From the NCBI GenBank assembly GCA_003707065.3, contig PPXM03000001.1, forward strand, positions 1,426,001 to 1,490,000: 64,000 bases of DNA. Reading direction: 5' to 3'. A model generated the notes under the pieces. That model did no database searches, was not told the DNA's origin, and saw only the letters and a program-made list of their open reading frames with translations. The translations under genes were made by a program, and so were the position numbers. Shown here one piece after another: positions 1 to 11,687 of this stretch (positions are counted from its first letter, which is position 1; every line of letters begins with the position of its first letter). This stretch comes from Trigonopsis variabilis. Its lineage: Eukaryota > Ascomycota > Trigonopsidomycetes > Trigonopsidales > Trigonopsidaceae.

Positions 1-2
1 CA

Positions 3-59
3 AGCCGCATTGCAAGCACCCCACCGGAATCTTTGTTGCCCGGTGATGAGCATGTGTAA
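3..59 (+). CDS. Possible C-terminal end of a gene entering from the left edge
   Basis: An open reading frame enters from the left edge and stops with TAA at 57-59, giving 18 residues that end in PGDEHV. The Ser/Pro-rich composition would suit a disordered C-terminus. The stretch is too short to identify, and an 18-codon open frame is common by chance, so this is only a possibility. Confidence 0.2.
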   Translation, partial: SRIASTPPESLLPGDEHV

Positions 60-1727
60 GACGATTACTTCTTCCCCTCAGCCTAAGCCCGTTTGGGAAG
101 AAAAGAAATCGTGCCAAATAGAGGGAATCAACGAAAAAGCAAAGTAGTCTCCTCTTCACTGGCAACAAAGTAGTAACATTTGGATATAATTATTCTGAAG
201 AGAACAAGGATTGCAATTGTCCTAAAGAAAGCAGTAAAAGTGTATGAAAGCAATATCTGGCTTCCGGTTCCAATGATGGTGAGAAATGTCCTCGACGCAA
301 ATTATTACTATCTCGCCCTTCTCATTCGCCCTGGCCTGTGAATATTATGGCAGTCTGAAAGACGGAAGTCTTAACATACTTTCTGTTATCCTAAGAAGTG
401 TAAGACTACCGCTAATAGTTCCCTTCTTGCGGCATCATTCTGCCATCCTTCTAGCAGGGAGCAAGTCCTTGTTCTGCCCTCTGTGGTGAGACATGTTCGT
501 TGTCGTCGTCACATTCAAGTGTTTGATGGGGTATTGCAAAGAGCAGCAGAATGCGTCACAATGTCCCCATAACTGATCGATGACGTCCAAAAATGAAAAT
601 GGGCAAAAAGAAGAATTACGCGTCCTTACAGGGTTCCAGGGTTCCATTGGAGCTGTGTCAAATTACCAGCGCTGCTTAAATTCTTCTTTGTGGAGGATCT
701 CCTAGACTTGGCCAAAGCAACATGTGCAGCTCTAAACGGTCGGGACTGCTCCAAAAAAAATCCCAAATGTAGAGCCGTGTGTCCCGACGATATGCTCTGG
801 ATGGCATCGGACGATATATCACACACTCTTAGGTCCCCACCTCTAAGACCTTGACTTCGCTTTACCCGGCTCACATATAATGCTATTACTTGTAGACTCT
901 GCTCTCGATCAATTGCGACTCCTCTGTTCTGATATCCTATGACAGTATCTATGTAAAAGGGTCCGCCGATGGGGTAATTCTTCTTCTCTTACGCTCGAGG
1001 GTTGGTTCTCATTTCTCCTCTTGCCTCACGTCATATAGAGGCTTCCCACACATTAATGGCTCTTTGGATTCACTCGTTGATCTTTTGGAGGTAAAATTAT
1101 GCACTCTTCTTTCTAGCTTTCTGTCTCCCTTGATCCTTACATCGGGAGGGGTGGGAAAGGTGAACTGTATCCCCATGGGCCATGGACTTGTCGGGAAAAC
1201 ACAGAATAATGAAATTCTCAGGAATCCCATCAAAACAATGATCAAGCACACCAGAGATGGGTTTACCTGGAACCCATATAGAGACTTAAATAATATAACT
1301 CACCAAAACTCATCATTTGTTCGCCAACTCGGAGCTCTCGAAGGGGCGTGAGGCGAAGGCACCTTCATACAATCAAGTGAGAAGCTCTATATAGTCCTCA
1401 AGCTCATAGTCTTAAGTGAGAGGTAATATTTCTGTTCTCTAGTTGCATGCAGTGCCAGATTGAGAGATACGTCTAATGAGAGAACTTATTATAGGATGTT
1501 TTTGAGTTCCAGACTTACGTTTTAGCTACAAATGCTATCAATTAATGAATTAAAGCAGTTTTGCTAACATATTCTGCTCTAATCAGAGCGTACTCATCGG
1601 GTGAGTCTATCTTTGTCTGACGAAGTTCAAGTTTGGAGACGATGCGATTACGCTCGTAAATGCATAACATTTCGGCTTTTATGTTGCCTTATTTTGTGAA
1701 GGCAAAAAGTAACCATAGTTACAACAA
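60..1727. other. Left intergenic region, no supportable gene
   Basis: I see no convincing gene here. The open frames are short (under about 100 codons), lack family motifs and cannot be joined by good splice sites. No tRNA-like arms or long repeats were recognised before the tRNA-Ala at 1728. Confidence 0.5.
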
Positions 1728-1801
1728 GGGCGCATGGTCTAGTTGGTTATGATTTTCGCTTAGCATGTGAAAGGTCCCCGGTTCAACTCCGGGTGCGTCC
1801 A
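1728..1801 (+). tRNA. tRNA-Ala (anticodon AGC)
   Basis: A full cloverleaf can be drawn. The 7-bp acceptor stem pairs 1728-1734 with 1794-1800, and A1801 is the discriminator base. The anticodon stem TTCGC/GTGAA closes the loop TTAGCAT with anticodon AGC at 1762-1764, reading GCU/GCC alanine codons after A34-to-inosine editing. The T stem CCCGG/CCGGG closes a TTCAACT loop. The third acceptor pair is G-U, the classical identity element for alanyl-tRNA synthetase, which supports the assignment independently of the anticodon. There is no intron. CCA is not encoded, as expected in a eukaryote. Confidence 0.97.
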
Positions 1802-1809
1802 TTTTTTTT
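1802..1809 (+). terminator. RNA polymerase III terminator of tRNA-Ala
   Basis: A run of eight T residues follows the discriminator base directly, which is a standard Pol III terminator. Confidence 0.9.
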
Positions 1810-2053
1810 GCACATGCAGTGTGAGAATGCTAGTGCTCCATTCAGACCCTCCTCTAAGCGCAAATTTCTGTAATGGCTGGCAGGTAGAGCATCATAGCAT
1901 AGCTTCTTAGACTTCAGCAACACTATGTTCTATATGGACTACCTGGGCGTTTCTCAGAGCTACGGCTTCTCTCGTGAGAGACAAGCAAGCTACAATTGAG
2001 CAACTTTCAAGACAAACTCCATTAACCCAGCCACAACAAATACAACAAGCCCC

Positions 2054-3916
2054 CTATGCTACATGCTCAACCGAAGGCTTCTCTGAACCGTCCTCGACAA
2101 CCTGAACATGACCCGCCAACGTATGGAGAGCTGGCTTTGGAGGAAGGTTTTTCTGCCAGAGAACATATTTTCGGAAGTTATAGGGCAAATTCTTCACCTG
2201 ATAAGAGATGAATTTGTGCGTAGGGACGCTAAAGACCTGGTCAAGCTCTTCTAGTGTGAGTGCCTTAGTCTCGGGCAAGAAGAAAAAGACAAGGAGCCAG
2301 CCGACGACATTCCAGGCCGCGTACCAGCCAAAGGCACCCTGAGATGTAAAGGCTCTTTGCAGGGATGGCCAGGTGAGAGATAGTATGAAGTTAAATATCC
2401 AGGTAGTACCAGTCGCAAGAGCCATACCCCATTCTCGGATATGCAAAGGATAAGCCTCGGCTGAGTAGGTGAAAGGAACGGGACCCATTCCCGGGGAATA
2501 GAAAATACCAAAGATATAAATACCCAGAGCAACGCAACCCAATCGCGCTTTGGTGTTCTTGATCCAGAAACAGAATCCGGAAAACAACAGAGAGAGACAC
2601 AGGAAAGGCAAAGTAAGGAGCGTTAGACTTCGTCTTCCAAAAGTATCAATCGTCCACACAGCAGGCAAGGCGAAGAGGAAGTTGATAATTCCAAAGCCCA
2701 TCGAAGCAAGGATACCCGAGCGCTCAGTGAAGCCGCAGGAAACAAAGATAGACGAGGAATAATAAGCAATAACATTGACACCGCAGAACTGCTGCATAAA
2801 CATCACAATCTCAGAGGCAACCATAGCCCTTCTAATCCGGGGCACAAAGAATAAATCCGCCAAGAGATTGCGTCCTTTGACAAGTTCTTCCGAGATATCA
2901 TTAAGAACTGACATGTAAAATAAATCACGACAGGCCTGGATTTTATCTCGGCGCAGTCGAAGAAGGGATAACAGAGCTTTATCATACCGGCCGTGTTTGA
3001 GATACCAACGGGGTGACTCGGGAACCATATAGACCTGGAGGGCAACAATCACAGGAGCGACGACGGTTGATCCCAGCATGAGTCTCCAACCGGTGTCCTC
3101 GCTGATTGTGGATGCATTTGGCATAAATGCAACACAGATGATATCACCGAGCATGATTCCGAACGCAGTCCACATCTGCCACATCATCACCAGAGCGCCC
3201 CGGATGACTGCTGGGGATGTTTCGGCGCTGAAAACGGGAACGGTAGCTGATTTTGGGCCAATGCTAACGCCGAGCAAAAATCGAGCACCGAAAAGCTGAG
3301 GCCAAGAATAAGTGAATGCTTCCCAGATGCTTGCTGCAATAGCAATGATACACGAGAGGAAGATGACTCCCCTGCGACCAAGCAAGTTATTCAACGGGTC
3401 AACGATTAAAGTTCCAATCATCCCACTGCAAAGATAAGGGGCTCCATTGACTAGGCCAGTAATCATGTCATTGGTGATATTGAACTTCGGGACGTAATAT
3501 AACTGAGCCCCATTCACCACAGTCTCATCCATTCCCTGAATTACCGCACACATGGCGCACATGATACAGAGGTAGTACAGCACTGCGGGCTGCTTCCACT
3601 TGTGAGTAACCTCTTCTTCTATAATAACCTTCTCCTCATCTGACAAGCGACTAGTGTCGCCATCTCGAGCTAGAAAAGCACCCTTAATAAACGTGTCTTC
3701 GTAATCATAAAGACCACTCTTTTTCAAAAACAGATGGACCTCTTGAAGTAATTGGCGATCATCTAGCTCCTGCAGAGGGTTCTCTTTGCTTTCCATGGCC
3801 TCTGCCTTTTCCTTGATTACATCGGTGTTGTCAGATGATCGCTCATAGGCATTATCGTCATGGCTCACTTTCCCAGGCTTGAACTCATCGATACTATGAG
3901 TCCGTGATCCACTCAT
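2054..3916 (-). CDS. MFS sugar transporter, proton symporter type
   Basis: A 620-residue single-exon protein of the major facilitator sugar porter family, expected in the plasma membrane with 12 membrane segments. The first ~115 residues are hydrophilic and acidic. Family marks follow in order: GRRG after the second segment, the PESPRW motif after segment 6, QQFCGVN in segment 7, DTFGRRS between segments 8 and 9, and PETKALTLEELD after segment 12. The QGMDETVVNGA segment occurs in fungal sugar and polyol permeases of this type. The substrate cannot be read from sequence. The open frame extends upstream of 3916, but a TATAAAA box lies in that extension and no ATG does, so I start at the ATG ending at 3916. 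Large gene-poor flanks and CreA/Mig1-like sites upstream suggest a carbon-source-regulated accessory gene. Confidence 0.9.
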   Translation of the reverse strand: MSGSRTHSIDEFKPGKVSHDDNAYERSSDNTDVIKEKAEAMESKENPLQELDDRQLLQEVHLFLKKSGLYDYEDTFIKGAFLARDGDTSRLSDEEKVIIEEEVTHKWKQPAVLYYLCIMCAMCAVIQGMDETVVNGAQLYYVPKFNITNDMITGLVNGAPYLCSGMIGTLIVDPLNNLLGRRGVIFLSCIIAIAASIWEAFTYSWPQLFGARFLLGVSIGPKSATVPVFSAETSPAVIRGALVMMWQMWTAFGIMLGDIICVAFMPNASTISEDTGWRLMLGSTVVAPVIVALQVYMVPESPRWYLKHGRYDKALLSLLRLRRDKIQACRDLFYMSVLNDISEELVKGRNLLADLFFVPRIRRAMVASEIVMFMQQFCGVNVIAYYSSSIFVSCGFTERSGILASMGFGIINFLFALPAVWTIDTFGRRSLTLLTLPFLCLSLLFSGFCFWIKNTKARLGCVALGIYIFGIFYSPGMGPVPFTYSAEAYPLHIREWGMALATGTTWIFNFILSLTWPSLQRAFTSQGAFGWYAAWNVVGWLLVFFFLPETKALTLEELDQVFSVPTHKFISYQVKNLPYNFRKYVLWQKNLPPKPALHTLAGHVQVVEDGSEKPSVEHVA

Positions 3917-3958
3917 GATCTTGAACTCTACTGTGTGTCCGGAAGGGTGATACGGTGC

Positions 3959-3965
3959 TTTTATA
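3959..3965 (-). promoter_or_regulatory. TATA box of the sugar transporter
   Basis: TATAAAA on the minus strand, about 43 nt upstream of the chosen ATG (3916). Its position helps reject the longer open frame as coding. It implies a very short 5' leader if transcription starts about 30 nt downstream. Confidence 0.55.
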
Positions 3966-4007
3966 AGTGTCCACAAGGTCGTGCATTATTTAGTCGACGT
4001 GTGACAG

Positions 4008-4150
4008 CCCCACTGCCAAATCGAGAATTTTGCCCCTCCCCACCGCTTGAATGTGGGGAATATCTCCGAACTTCAAGTCTGGGGTATTTCCGTTTGGGGG
4101 TTTTAGCTTTCCTATTCCGGAAGTACACCCACTGGGGACAAAACCCCCAC
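4008..4150. promoter_or_regulatory. Cluster of CreA/Mig1-like SYGGGG sites
   Basis: Six hexamers matching SYGGGG on either strand lie within 143 bp: GTGGGG at 4053 and CTGGGG at 4079 and 4132 on the plus strand, and CCCCAC at 4008, 4038 and 4145 (GTGGGG on the minus strand). This is the core bound by the glucose repressors CreA (Aspergillus) and Mig1 (yeast). The position upstream of a sugar transporter suggests glucose repression. CCCCT at 4034 and AGGGG at 4204 also match stress-response elements bound by Msn2/4-type factors. Confidence 0.5.
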
Positions 4151-4229
4151 CCAAGTTCCTCGCCCTCTATTGGCTCAAGCGTGATGCTAAGCAATCTAGG
4201 GAAAGGGGTAAACCGGGATAACTAGATCG

Positions 4230-7200
4230 GAAATCATTAAGCATGGAGAATGATATCATAGGATCTTATCTCCATGGCACACCAGCCAGTATATGACCAA
4301 TCTATTCAGCTGAAAGGCACCATTAGCATCGTCCTACCATTCTGGTCTCTCCAACAGCTGATAAGCTCACCTGGTTTACAAATCGGTTGATGCAAACGAA
4401 TGATATCAAGCCATTGTTATGTCGAAATTGTACCCTGACGGTCATTAATGACTACGGCAATGGAGATCTTCGGATGGCGCCAAAATTACCGACGAGAAAA
4501 TAACGCAAATGCGTGGAGATACCAATATTTCTAATCATACGTCGACATTAAATGACAGTGGTGATAGTGCTGATTAAGTCAGGTTTCGTGGACTGCTCTA
4601 ATGTCGGATAAAGACGGAAGGGTTCCGAAACGGACTCTGGAGACACGCCTCGGAAAGACATATTTGGAAACATAGCCTTTAATCTTGACCAAAAGCTTGT
4701 CAGTAAAGGTTATCTGGGCGCATTAGTCTTGGTTTGAGATGGGAACGCGGCCTCAACGAAGTCTGTGTGGAGATATGGGATACAGGGAGATATAGCAAGC
4801 AGAGCAGTAATCTACATCATGCACTGCGACACTTGAGGCGTGACTGCATGTAGATTACTGACCTAAGCATTCGCCCGAGCTCAAGACGCACAACTAGGGA
4901 CTGGAAGGCTTGTTGAAGCCGAACTATTATCTCCAGAAGCATCTTCTCTAGACATTACAATCAGAGTGCTAAAGTGAGCTGAGTGAATTGAAATAGCACC
5001 AATTAATGCTAACGTATCAAGAGCTTATAAACCAGCACGGTAATTCTCATTACATGCATAAAAGCAATATGTAAAGGGCAGGAACGACAGTAACATCACA
5101 ATAGCAGGTCCAGAAAAGCTTACACAGCCGTAGACTCTTTGCTTGGGCATCTACGTATATGCTAATTATTTTTGTTATAATAAAACTGAAAGTATGTTAG
5201 CTAGCTCTCATCTATGTAGAACTCAGTTGAAGCCAAAGTCAAATTCATTGCTACCTTTTGACTTCAATAAAACAGATAGAATAGAAGAATATGGACCAAG
5301 TGATAAGTTCTTTTCAGCGCAAGTCATTCAGACTGCAGTCTATACTTCATACGAGCTCTCTCATACAGTGCGCTTTCTATATATTATATGCAGAGATAAG
5401 GTCGCTTTATAATCGAAAGAATCAACCGCTTAAAGCTGGAACATCATAAATACATTTTCCATGTGCAGCTCTTCAGCGATCAGACAGGCATCAGAATTGT
5501 ATTCGCATTGTGGTATGAAATACTTGTTATTAAAACGGATTGGCCAGCTGGCCAAAGAGTCGAAGAGAAAACTAGATTCTCTTAGCGCTGTGTTAATCCA
5601 TGGAGGCTATAAGTTTTGAAGGTTTCACATTATGTTAATAACATATTTATGAGCATCTTTCAGTAATAACTATTAGAGGATACCTTCATTCTTCATAAAC
5701 CTCTCCTGTTAAACTAGGTCAATTAAAAGCTTTTAAGACGTGGGATTGATCCATCATTTGGCGGTGGACAAGCAGAAATCCAAAAGCCTAAATTAGATGA
5801 AAAGCTCCGATGGTAACTGGATAGCAAGCGAGTCTGTCTATGACTCCTCTTCTTTTACTCACTTAAACCACCAACAGTGTACGCCTTTATCTCATTTTGG
5901 AGAGTTTGCCAATGTACCCTCTTGATGGAGCAAGCTGGCAAAACCTTGGTTGACAGCTTGATTCTTTCGCGGACATTATTCATTCGTCAAAGCAACCACC
6001 ACTTTACTAAGGCCAGACAACTTACTTTGCCATGCACATCTTAAATTGGCAATGTCGATAATATTGTCGGCACATTGCCATTGTTGCAACGCCTGGTGGA
6101 TCGGAAAACCGTTCTCAAGCCTTGATCAGACCGTAAGGCAAAAGTTGATGAATTCAATAACTGTATACATTACTACTCCTTATATAGCCTATAATGCGGC
6201 TCCCAGCTATGTTCTTATGACCGGTAGCCACGTCAAGTATCTGTGGTCGTGTCGGGTCATGTCACAATACAAATGAGACAGTAGTCTCCGTAATAAACCA
6301 CGACACTTGTGATGTGACTGCATGATGCCTGCTGATATAAACAATCCACATACCTGAAGGACCAGTTCAAGTAGAGTGTGGTGGGGAGTGGGACCTAATG
6401 CTCAGGCGTTGCAGGTCCTGTATAGAAAACTCAAATAAGCGTAGTGTTAAAGGGCGTTAAGCTCATACAAGTGACAAGTAATGCTGGTTCTGCCATTAAT
6501 TCTATTTATTGCCAATTAATGACAATATTGATTTTCCGGGATAGAAACGGGCCTTAAGTAGATTGCATAACTGTCCAGGAAGAAGACTTGGGCATTTCTG
6601 TCTTATTCTCCACAATGCCCTGCGGAGAATTACCATGGACAGCTCTAGGCATCGTCACAACCCTTCTCCTGAGAAAAAAGGGCCAAAAGTGCTACTCGCA
6701 AAGTTCTCGGTAAAGTACGAGGATTTGTTTGTTGAAAGAGTCGTGTATACACAAAATACATGATATCTAGTCAAATGAAGTTGCAAAGAAATGCCTGTAC
6801 CAGATGGCACTTCAGGACTTTGTTCTTTGTTATCAAACATATATACTGTCTCTTACAATGGCAGAGACTTATGGTTGAATGTAAACCTCCCAAAGCGCTT
6901 AGGGATTCTCGAGACTTTCTGCCCATACAAGATTGCAGCACCTCTGAGATCAGACGAGAAGTTAAGATTAATGGAAAGAAATCAGTATCCCTTCTTTTAC
7001 TAGTCAACGTGAATTTTGGACGTCATGCATAGTTAAAGAACGCATCTGAAGCGATTGCAGCAAAGGAAATGTGGCTTCTCAGAAACGGCCACCGCAGAGG
7101 AGACATTTCGAAGTTTGCTATTATAGAGGAAAAAATTATGGGGGTAACTGAATAATCCATCCAGCCTTTGCTGGTTGCTTGTGCCGTCAAAATGTGTGAT

Positions 7201-7885
7201 CCCAAAAACTCGTTTGTTCGCTTAAGAAATCTATTTTTTTGAAGACCGAACACTTTCTCCAATGATTCCAATCTCAAGGCACAATATCGACCAGGGTATT
7301 CGGGCCCAATACTCTTGCGATACCTTCCAGCAAATCCGTTCATCTGATTACAGCTTATTGTTGCCAGTATTCGTATTTTCGTTAAAATACAAGTCCACAA
7401 TTAAAAACACGCTTCATATTCAACAGACTTGCAGCCGCTATTACGCAGGATTGTGTATCATCTTTCCTAGGGGAGTGATGGATACTTTTCGCAGCACACT
7501 TAGCAATGACCGAGGTCCATAATTGCTTTCATGCATGCCTCTTGTTTCAGTGATATTTATTAGAGGTCACATCTATTGCCTGTGCGTGCCAAACGAAGGC
7601 ATTTTAGCTTATTGATCATCCTACGCTCAATTAGCAAACTTCTATTCCATCGGAGGCTTGAATCTAAAAAGGCCTGGAATTCTGTTCGTATCAAATCATA
7701 TAACATGCACTCAATCTAGTCTAGCGATTAAACTCACGAGCAATTGTTTGACGCGTTTAAGATTGACTGTAGCGATTGAGTGTTACTACAGCAACCATTG
7801 TTTACGAGCAACCCAAACAGGATTGGCTTCAATAAAGTAGCGATCTCCCTCTCCGTCGACTCCACCGAACTTACTTTGCTTGTTG
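4230..7885. other. About 3.6 kb AT-rich region without a supportable gene
   Basis: No open frame here has family motifs or can be extended by good splice sites. The longest is a 125-codon minus-strand frame at 7023-7400 that starts at a non-ATG codon and resembles nothing I recognise. I found no tRNA or convincing transposase remnant. Two structured elements are described separately: a 13-bp inverted repeat at 4805-4860 and a motif shared between 4827-4850 and 6301-6324. ACGCGT (MCB-like) at 7751-7756 belongs to the promoter of the next gene. Confidence 0.5.
4805..4860. repeat. Perfect 13-bp inverted repeat with 30-nt loop
   Basis: The arm CAGTAATCTACAT at 4805-4817 is exactly reverse-complementary to ATGTAGATTACTG at 4848-4860. 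The 30-nt spacer contains a motif that recurs near 6301. No gene, poly-T tract or direct-repeat flank was recognised beside it. Confidence 0.85.
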
Positions 7886-10800
7886 ATGTCTTCATCTCCA
7901 ATTCTCCGGTCGAGTCCGGTGTTGACTGAAATAAGACCTACGCATCGAAAGCGGAACTCATCCACAGGTTCGATGGCTCTCGATAGTCCCAGCGTCGACG
8001 AGAGTCTAGTGACAGACAAGGTGGTCGTCGACGTGGTGAAAGATAATATCCGAGAAAATAAGGAAATTGAAGACCTGCCGTCTACTGATGAAAATAAAAC
8101 GACACAATGCCTCGACTCGCCTTCTAATTTACAATCCGATAGTCCTACCAAGACGCGTCCCGACTCCCCCACAAAGAAAGTGATGAATTTCTGGATGGAT
8201 CAAGAAGCGGATGTGAAAGGAAAAAACGGAGAAGAGCAAGAATCCCATAATATTAACTCTGCTCGAGAACGGGTTATGTTAGAGTCCAAATCTACGTCTG
8301 CGCTCCAGCGGATGGGGTCCAAGTCAAGTTTACGAGGACCAAGGTCCTCCAAGTCGATTTCAACGTTTAAGAAAGTCACCTTTGATCAATCAGCTCCACA
8401 AATAGTCGAGTATTTTAAACCAACCCCAGATTTAAGCTCAGACATAGCCATGTTCCCATCTTACGATCAAGACTCTGACCGGCCTCCTTCTTCAGCTGGC
8501 AGTAGGCCTTTGCCCACACCTCCTCCACCTACTGATGGTGATAACGAAAGTTTAAGTGAATCGGAAAATGAGCCTTTTCTGCGACCCTCAACCCAGCTAC
8601 ACGAAGAAATCCAGAGGGATCGGTCGCATCTGTCCGACGCAGAGAAATGGGACGCCATTTCTACCTCGGAGCTTGAGCAGCGACTAAAGGATTTTTCAGA
8701 TGATGATGATAAACAAGATGATGTGTATGCAGAGATCGAACGGTCAAATGCAGACCTTGAAGAGGCAGTTTTGGGTATGGTTGATTCTCCAAGTCGCGAC
8801 ATCGAATCTCAGTCTATCAATACTTCAACACCCGTCAAGCACTCAACGACAACGGAGCGAGCGACGCTCTCTGTTCCCGCAAACTTGTCTCGCAAAGAGT
8901 CTCTTTTACAGTCAGAGGCTCTGTCTACTTCTCATCATTACAAGCCTACGGGCCAAAATAGCTCTGGCGAGCTTCGACAGAAGATAGCCGAGCGTCGACA
9001 AAGTCTAGCTAAGAGAATGGATCCCAAGCTAGAAGAGCATAAGCCCAGTGAGGTTCCAGAAATAATAGAGGAAGAGCATGCAATCTCAGACGATACTTTA
9101 CCCGACAGAATGGAGCCTATCTCTCATAATCTGGCTCATCTGCCTTCGATCAAAGACGTGGACATTGAGGAAGATTCTCAGGGAAGCGAGTATGACTCAG
9201 ACAATAGCACCGGATCGGTAATCCACCATACTCGAGCACGCAAGAGTAAAGCGGGATCCATGTTCTCCTCCAGCCCCGTGGTTGATTATATTCATGAGAG
9301 AAGCGAATATGACATTGAGATCCCACCTTTAGACGAAGAGACGGAAGAAACAAAGACACGTCCAAATTCGAGTCCTCTCCTTGCCCCTACCGATGAAGGA
9401 GATGATGTATCTCAGGAAAAATCACCACAAACTCCTATGACACCTGATCGATCTTATTCAAATTTCTCGGTTGATGGACTGGGAGATGGCGATCTCGGGC
9501 TAGATGACTATCTTTCACCGTCCAGAGAGAAAGAGCAAACCTCTCAACAAGAATCGAGGGTAGATCTCTCACAGGACTTGCTCACTAACAATCCTAAAGA
9601 TCATGATGTTCAAGTACTTGAGATTGAGCAGGAGATCCCCACATCTCCTGCTGCGCTCATCCAAGAAGAAGGCACAATCTCCTCCACCAATGGCCTACGG
9701 ATCCGATATTCAAACCCACCTGCGAATTTTCAAGATCTGGCCGAAGAACGGCGGCGAGTGAGTGGGGGTGATGTCGGTCGAGCAATTGAGGATAGCAGTG
9801 AGTCAACAGATTCTCTGGCAAATGAAGGCATTCCTGATAAGTTTGACAACGATGAAGAATTAATCAGCCCGGTAGACCAGGAGCTCACACTTTCAAAGAT
9901 TGAAGACTTGCTTTCTTCTGTCAGTCTCAAAGACATTGCTCGCAGTGACTCTGTCTTCTCCGATGACATGACTCGAGAACTAGACAAAGTTATTAAAAAG
10001 GGAGGCGTAAGTAAGATCTTATTGCACCATACTGACTCTTAGCGGAAATATACAGTGCGAGAAAGTACCTGCTTGATCCGAGCCGACTCTTCGACAAATA
10101 TCAAGCACAAGAGCAACGTCAAGAACGTGAGCGAGGACCTTTTCTCCACTCCAGATGTCATCAGCGCAACCCCAAGCATTTTAACGTCTCCATCGTGCGA
10201 GTATCTCAAAGACTTATCGGCACCTCTTCCACCAGTGCCGCCGATTCCCGATCGATCGACTTTTCGAAGCTCTCGAACATCATTACTAACCAATGGAGAT
10301 ACAAGCACCAGTCCAGTTCCTCCACCACGGTCTCCGTCGCGGCCAAGGACAAAGCAAGGCGAGCTGAGAACGGCAAGTCCCTCGCCGAGTAAGGATCAGA
10401 CACGGGACCGAGAGATCAACATCTTATCTGGCAGCCAAGTCAAGGATGCTGACAGTAAAGTCAATCAAGCTGACCAGCCCAAACCCGACGATGTCTTGCC
10501 AATCACTCCAGATGACCAGGGACGATTGTTTGTCCGTGTCAAACGGCTATATGATGTCGACCTGCCTTTACCATCGGATGCCAAGGCTAGAGTTGCTCTG
10601 ACTCTCGACAATGGTCTTCATTGTGTTACTACGCCTTATGCGGAACTAAAATCTTCAGCAAAGATCGACCAAGAGTTTGAATTGGTGGTGCGCGACGACC
10701 TGGAATTCATTCTCACTTTTAAAGCTAAGGTTGAGTTGCCTGAACCGGTCAAAGTTGAGACCAAGAGTCCCACCAAGCGAGGGCGGTCGATAGGACGGTT

Positions 10801-11539
10801 TCTTGTTTCCAAGAAGGACTCTCTGGCACCCAAGTCCCCTTCACCCTATAGTCGTGAAATGGCAGCTGCGTCCATGATTAGTCACATCATTGCGCGTGAT
10901 GGTTCCTTTGCTAGAGCGTATTTGGCGTTTTCTCAATACAAAGATGCCCTTAACGGGCGCTCTCGTACGTTTGAGCTGTCGTGTTATAACCAGTGGGCCA
11001 CCGATGTGTCGAGCAGCGACTCTCAGGATCCGGCAGCCCGCAAGAAGCCATACTGGATAGGCAAGATTGAGGTTGAAATGATGTACGCTCCTCGAGCGAA
11101 TGGGTCGGAGAAGATGCCACGAAGTATGAGAAAAAGCCTTCGGGATTTGGACGCCGCTGAATGGCATCGGAAGCAATTCCTTGATGGGTATCTATCCCAG
11201 CTAGGCGGCGACTGTCCTTATTGGAGAAGGCGATATTTCACCCTGGTCGGTGCCTCTTTGATTGCTCACAACGACGTCACCAAGAAGCCAAGGGTCAGCA
11301 TCAACATCGCGAAGGTGGTTGACATTGTCGAGGATGATGATGATGGATCAAAGGGTAACCAAACATTGGTGAGCCCGGAGGCTTTTCGATTGGTCTTTGT
11401 CAACGGCGAGAATGTGGACTTTTACGCGTCGTCTACGACCGAGAAAGAGGAATGGGTGAAGCAATTGACCAAGATCATCAAGAACCCCATCCCATCACTA
11501 CGGCCATGGGCCGAGAAGGTGGTTGCAGAGAGGGAATGA
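7886..11539 (+). CDS. BUD4: Bud4-like anillin-related septation protein
   Basis: Exons 7886-10006 and 10043-11539 give 1205 residues. The 36-nt intron has a GTAAGT donor, a CTGAC branch and a TAG acceptor, and it keeps the frame. The first ~800 residues are disordered, Ser/Glu-rich and contain the KVTFDQ segment typical of Bud4 proteins. A C2-like anillin-homology segment lies near residues 865-945. A PH domain near residues 1088-1195 begins FLDGYLSQLGG and has the WVKQL end helix. Such proteins scaffold septins at the bud neck or division site and organise axial budding and cytokinesis. The first in-frame ATG is at 7886. An ACGCGT box 130 nt upstream would suit G1/S expression (inference). 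The closest alternative naming is fission-yeast Mid2. Confidence 0.88.
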
Positions 11540-11687
11540 GCTGATGACTGGGAATCTGGGACAATTTAATGCGAGCGTAATTTTGAATTAACTGTTTGGA
11601 TTATATTACTATCATGTAGATGATGCAGCCCAAGATGGACGGAGCTACGATTAAAATGAGCCCAGGTTAGATTGTAGCATACACCGT

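Noticed and set aside
3917-3976. N-terminal extension of the sugar transporter
   Set aside because: The extension opens at TTG and contains a TATAAAA box; the first ATG is at 3916.
7023-7400. 125-codon minus-strand open frame in the gene desert
   Set aside because: It opens at a TTG, has no recognisable motif, and no flanking splice sites extend it.
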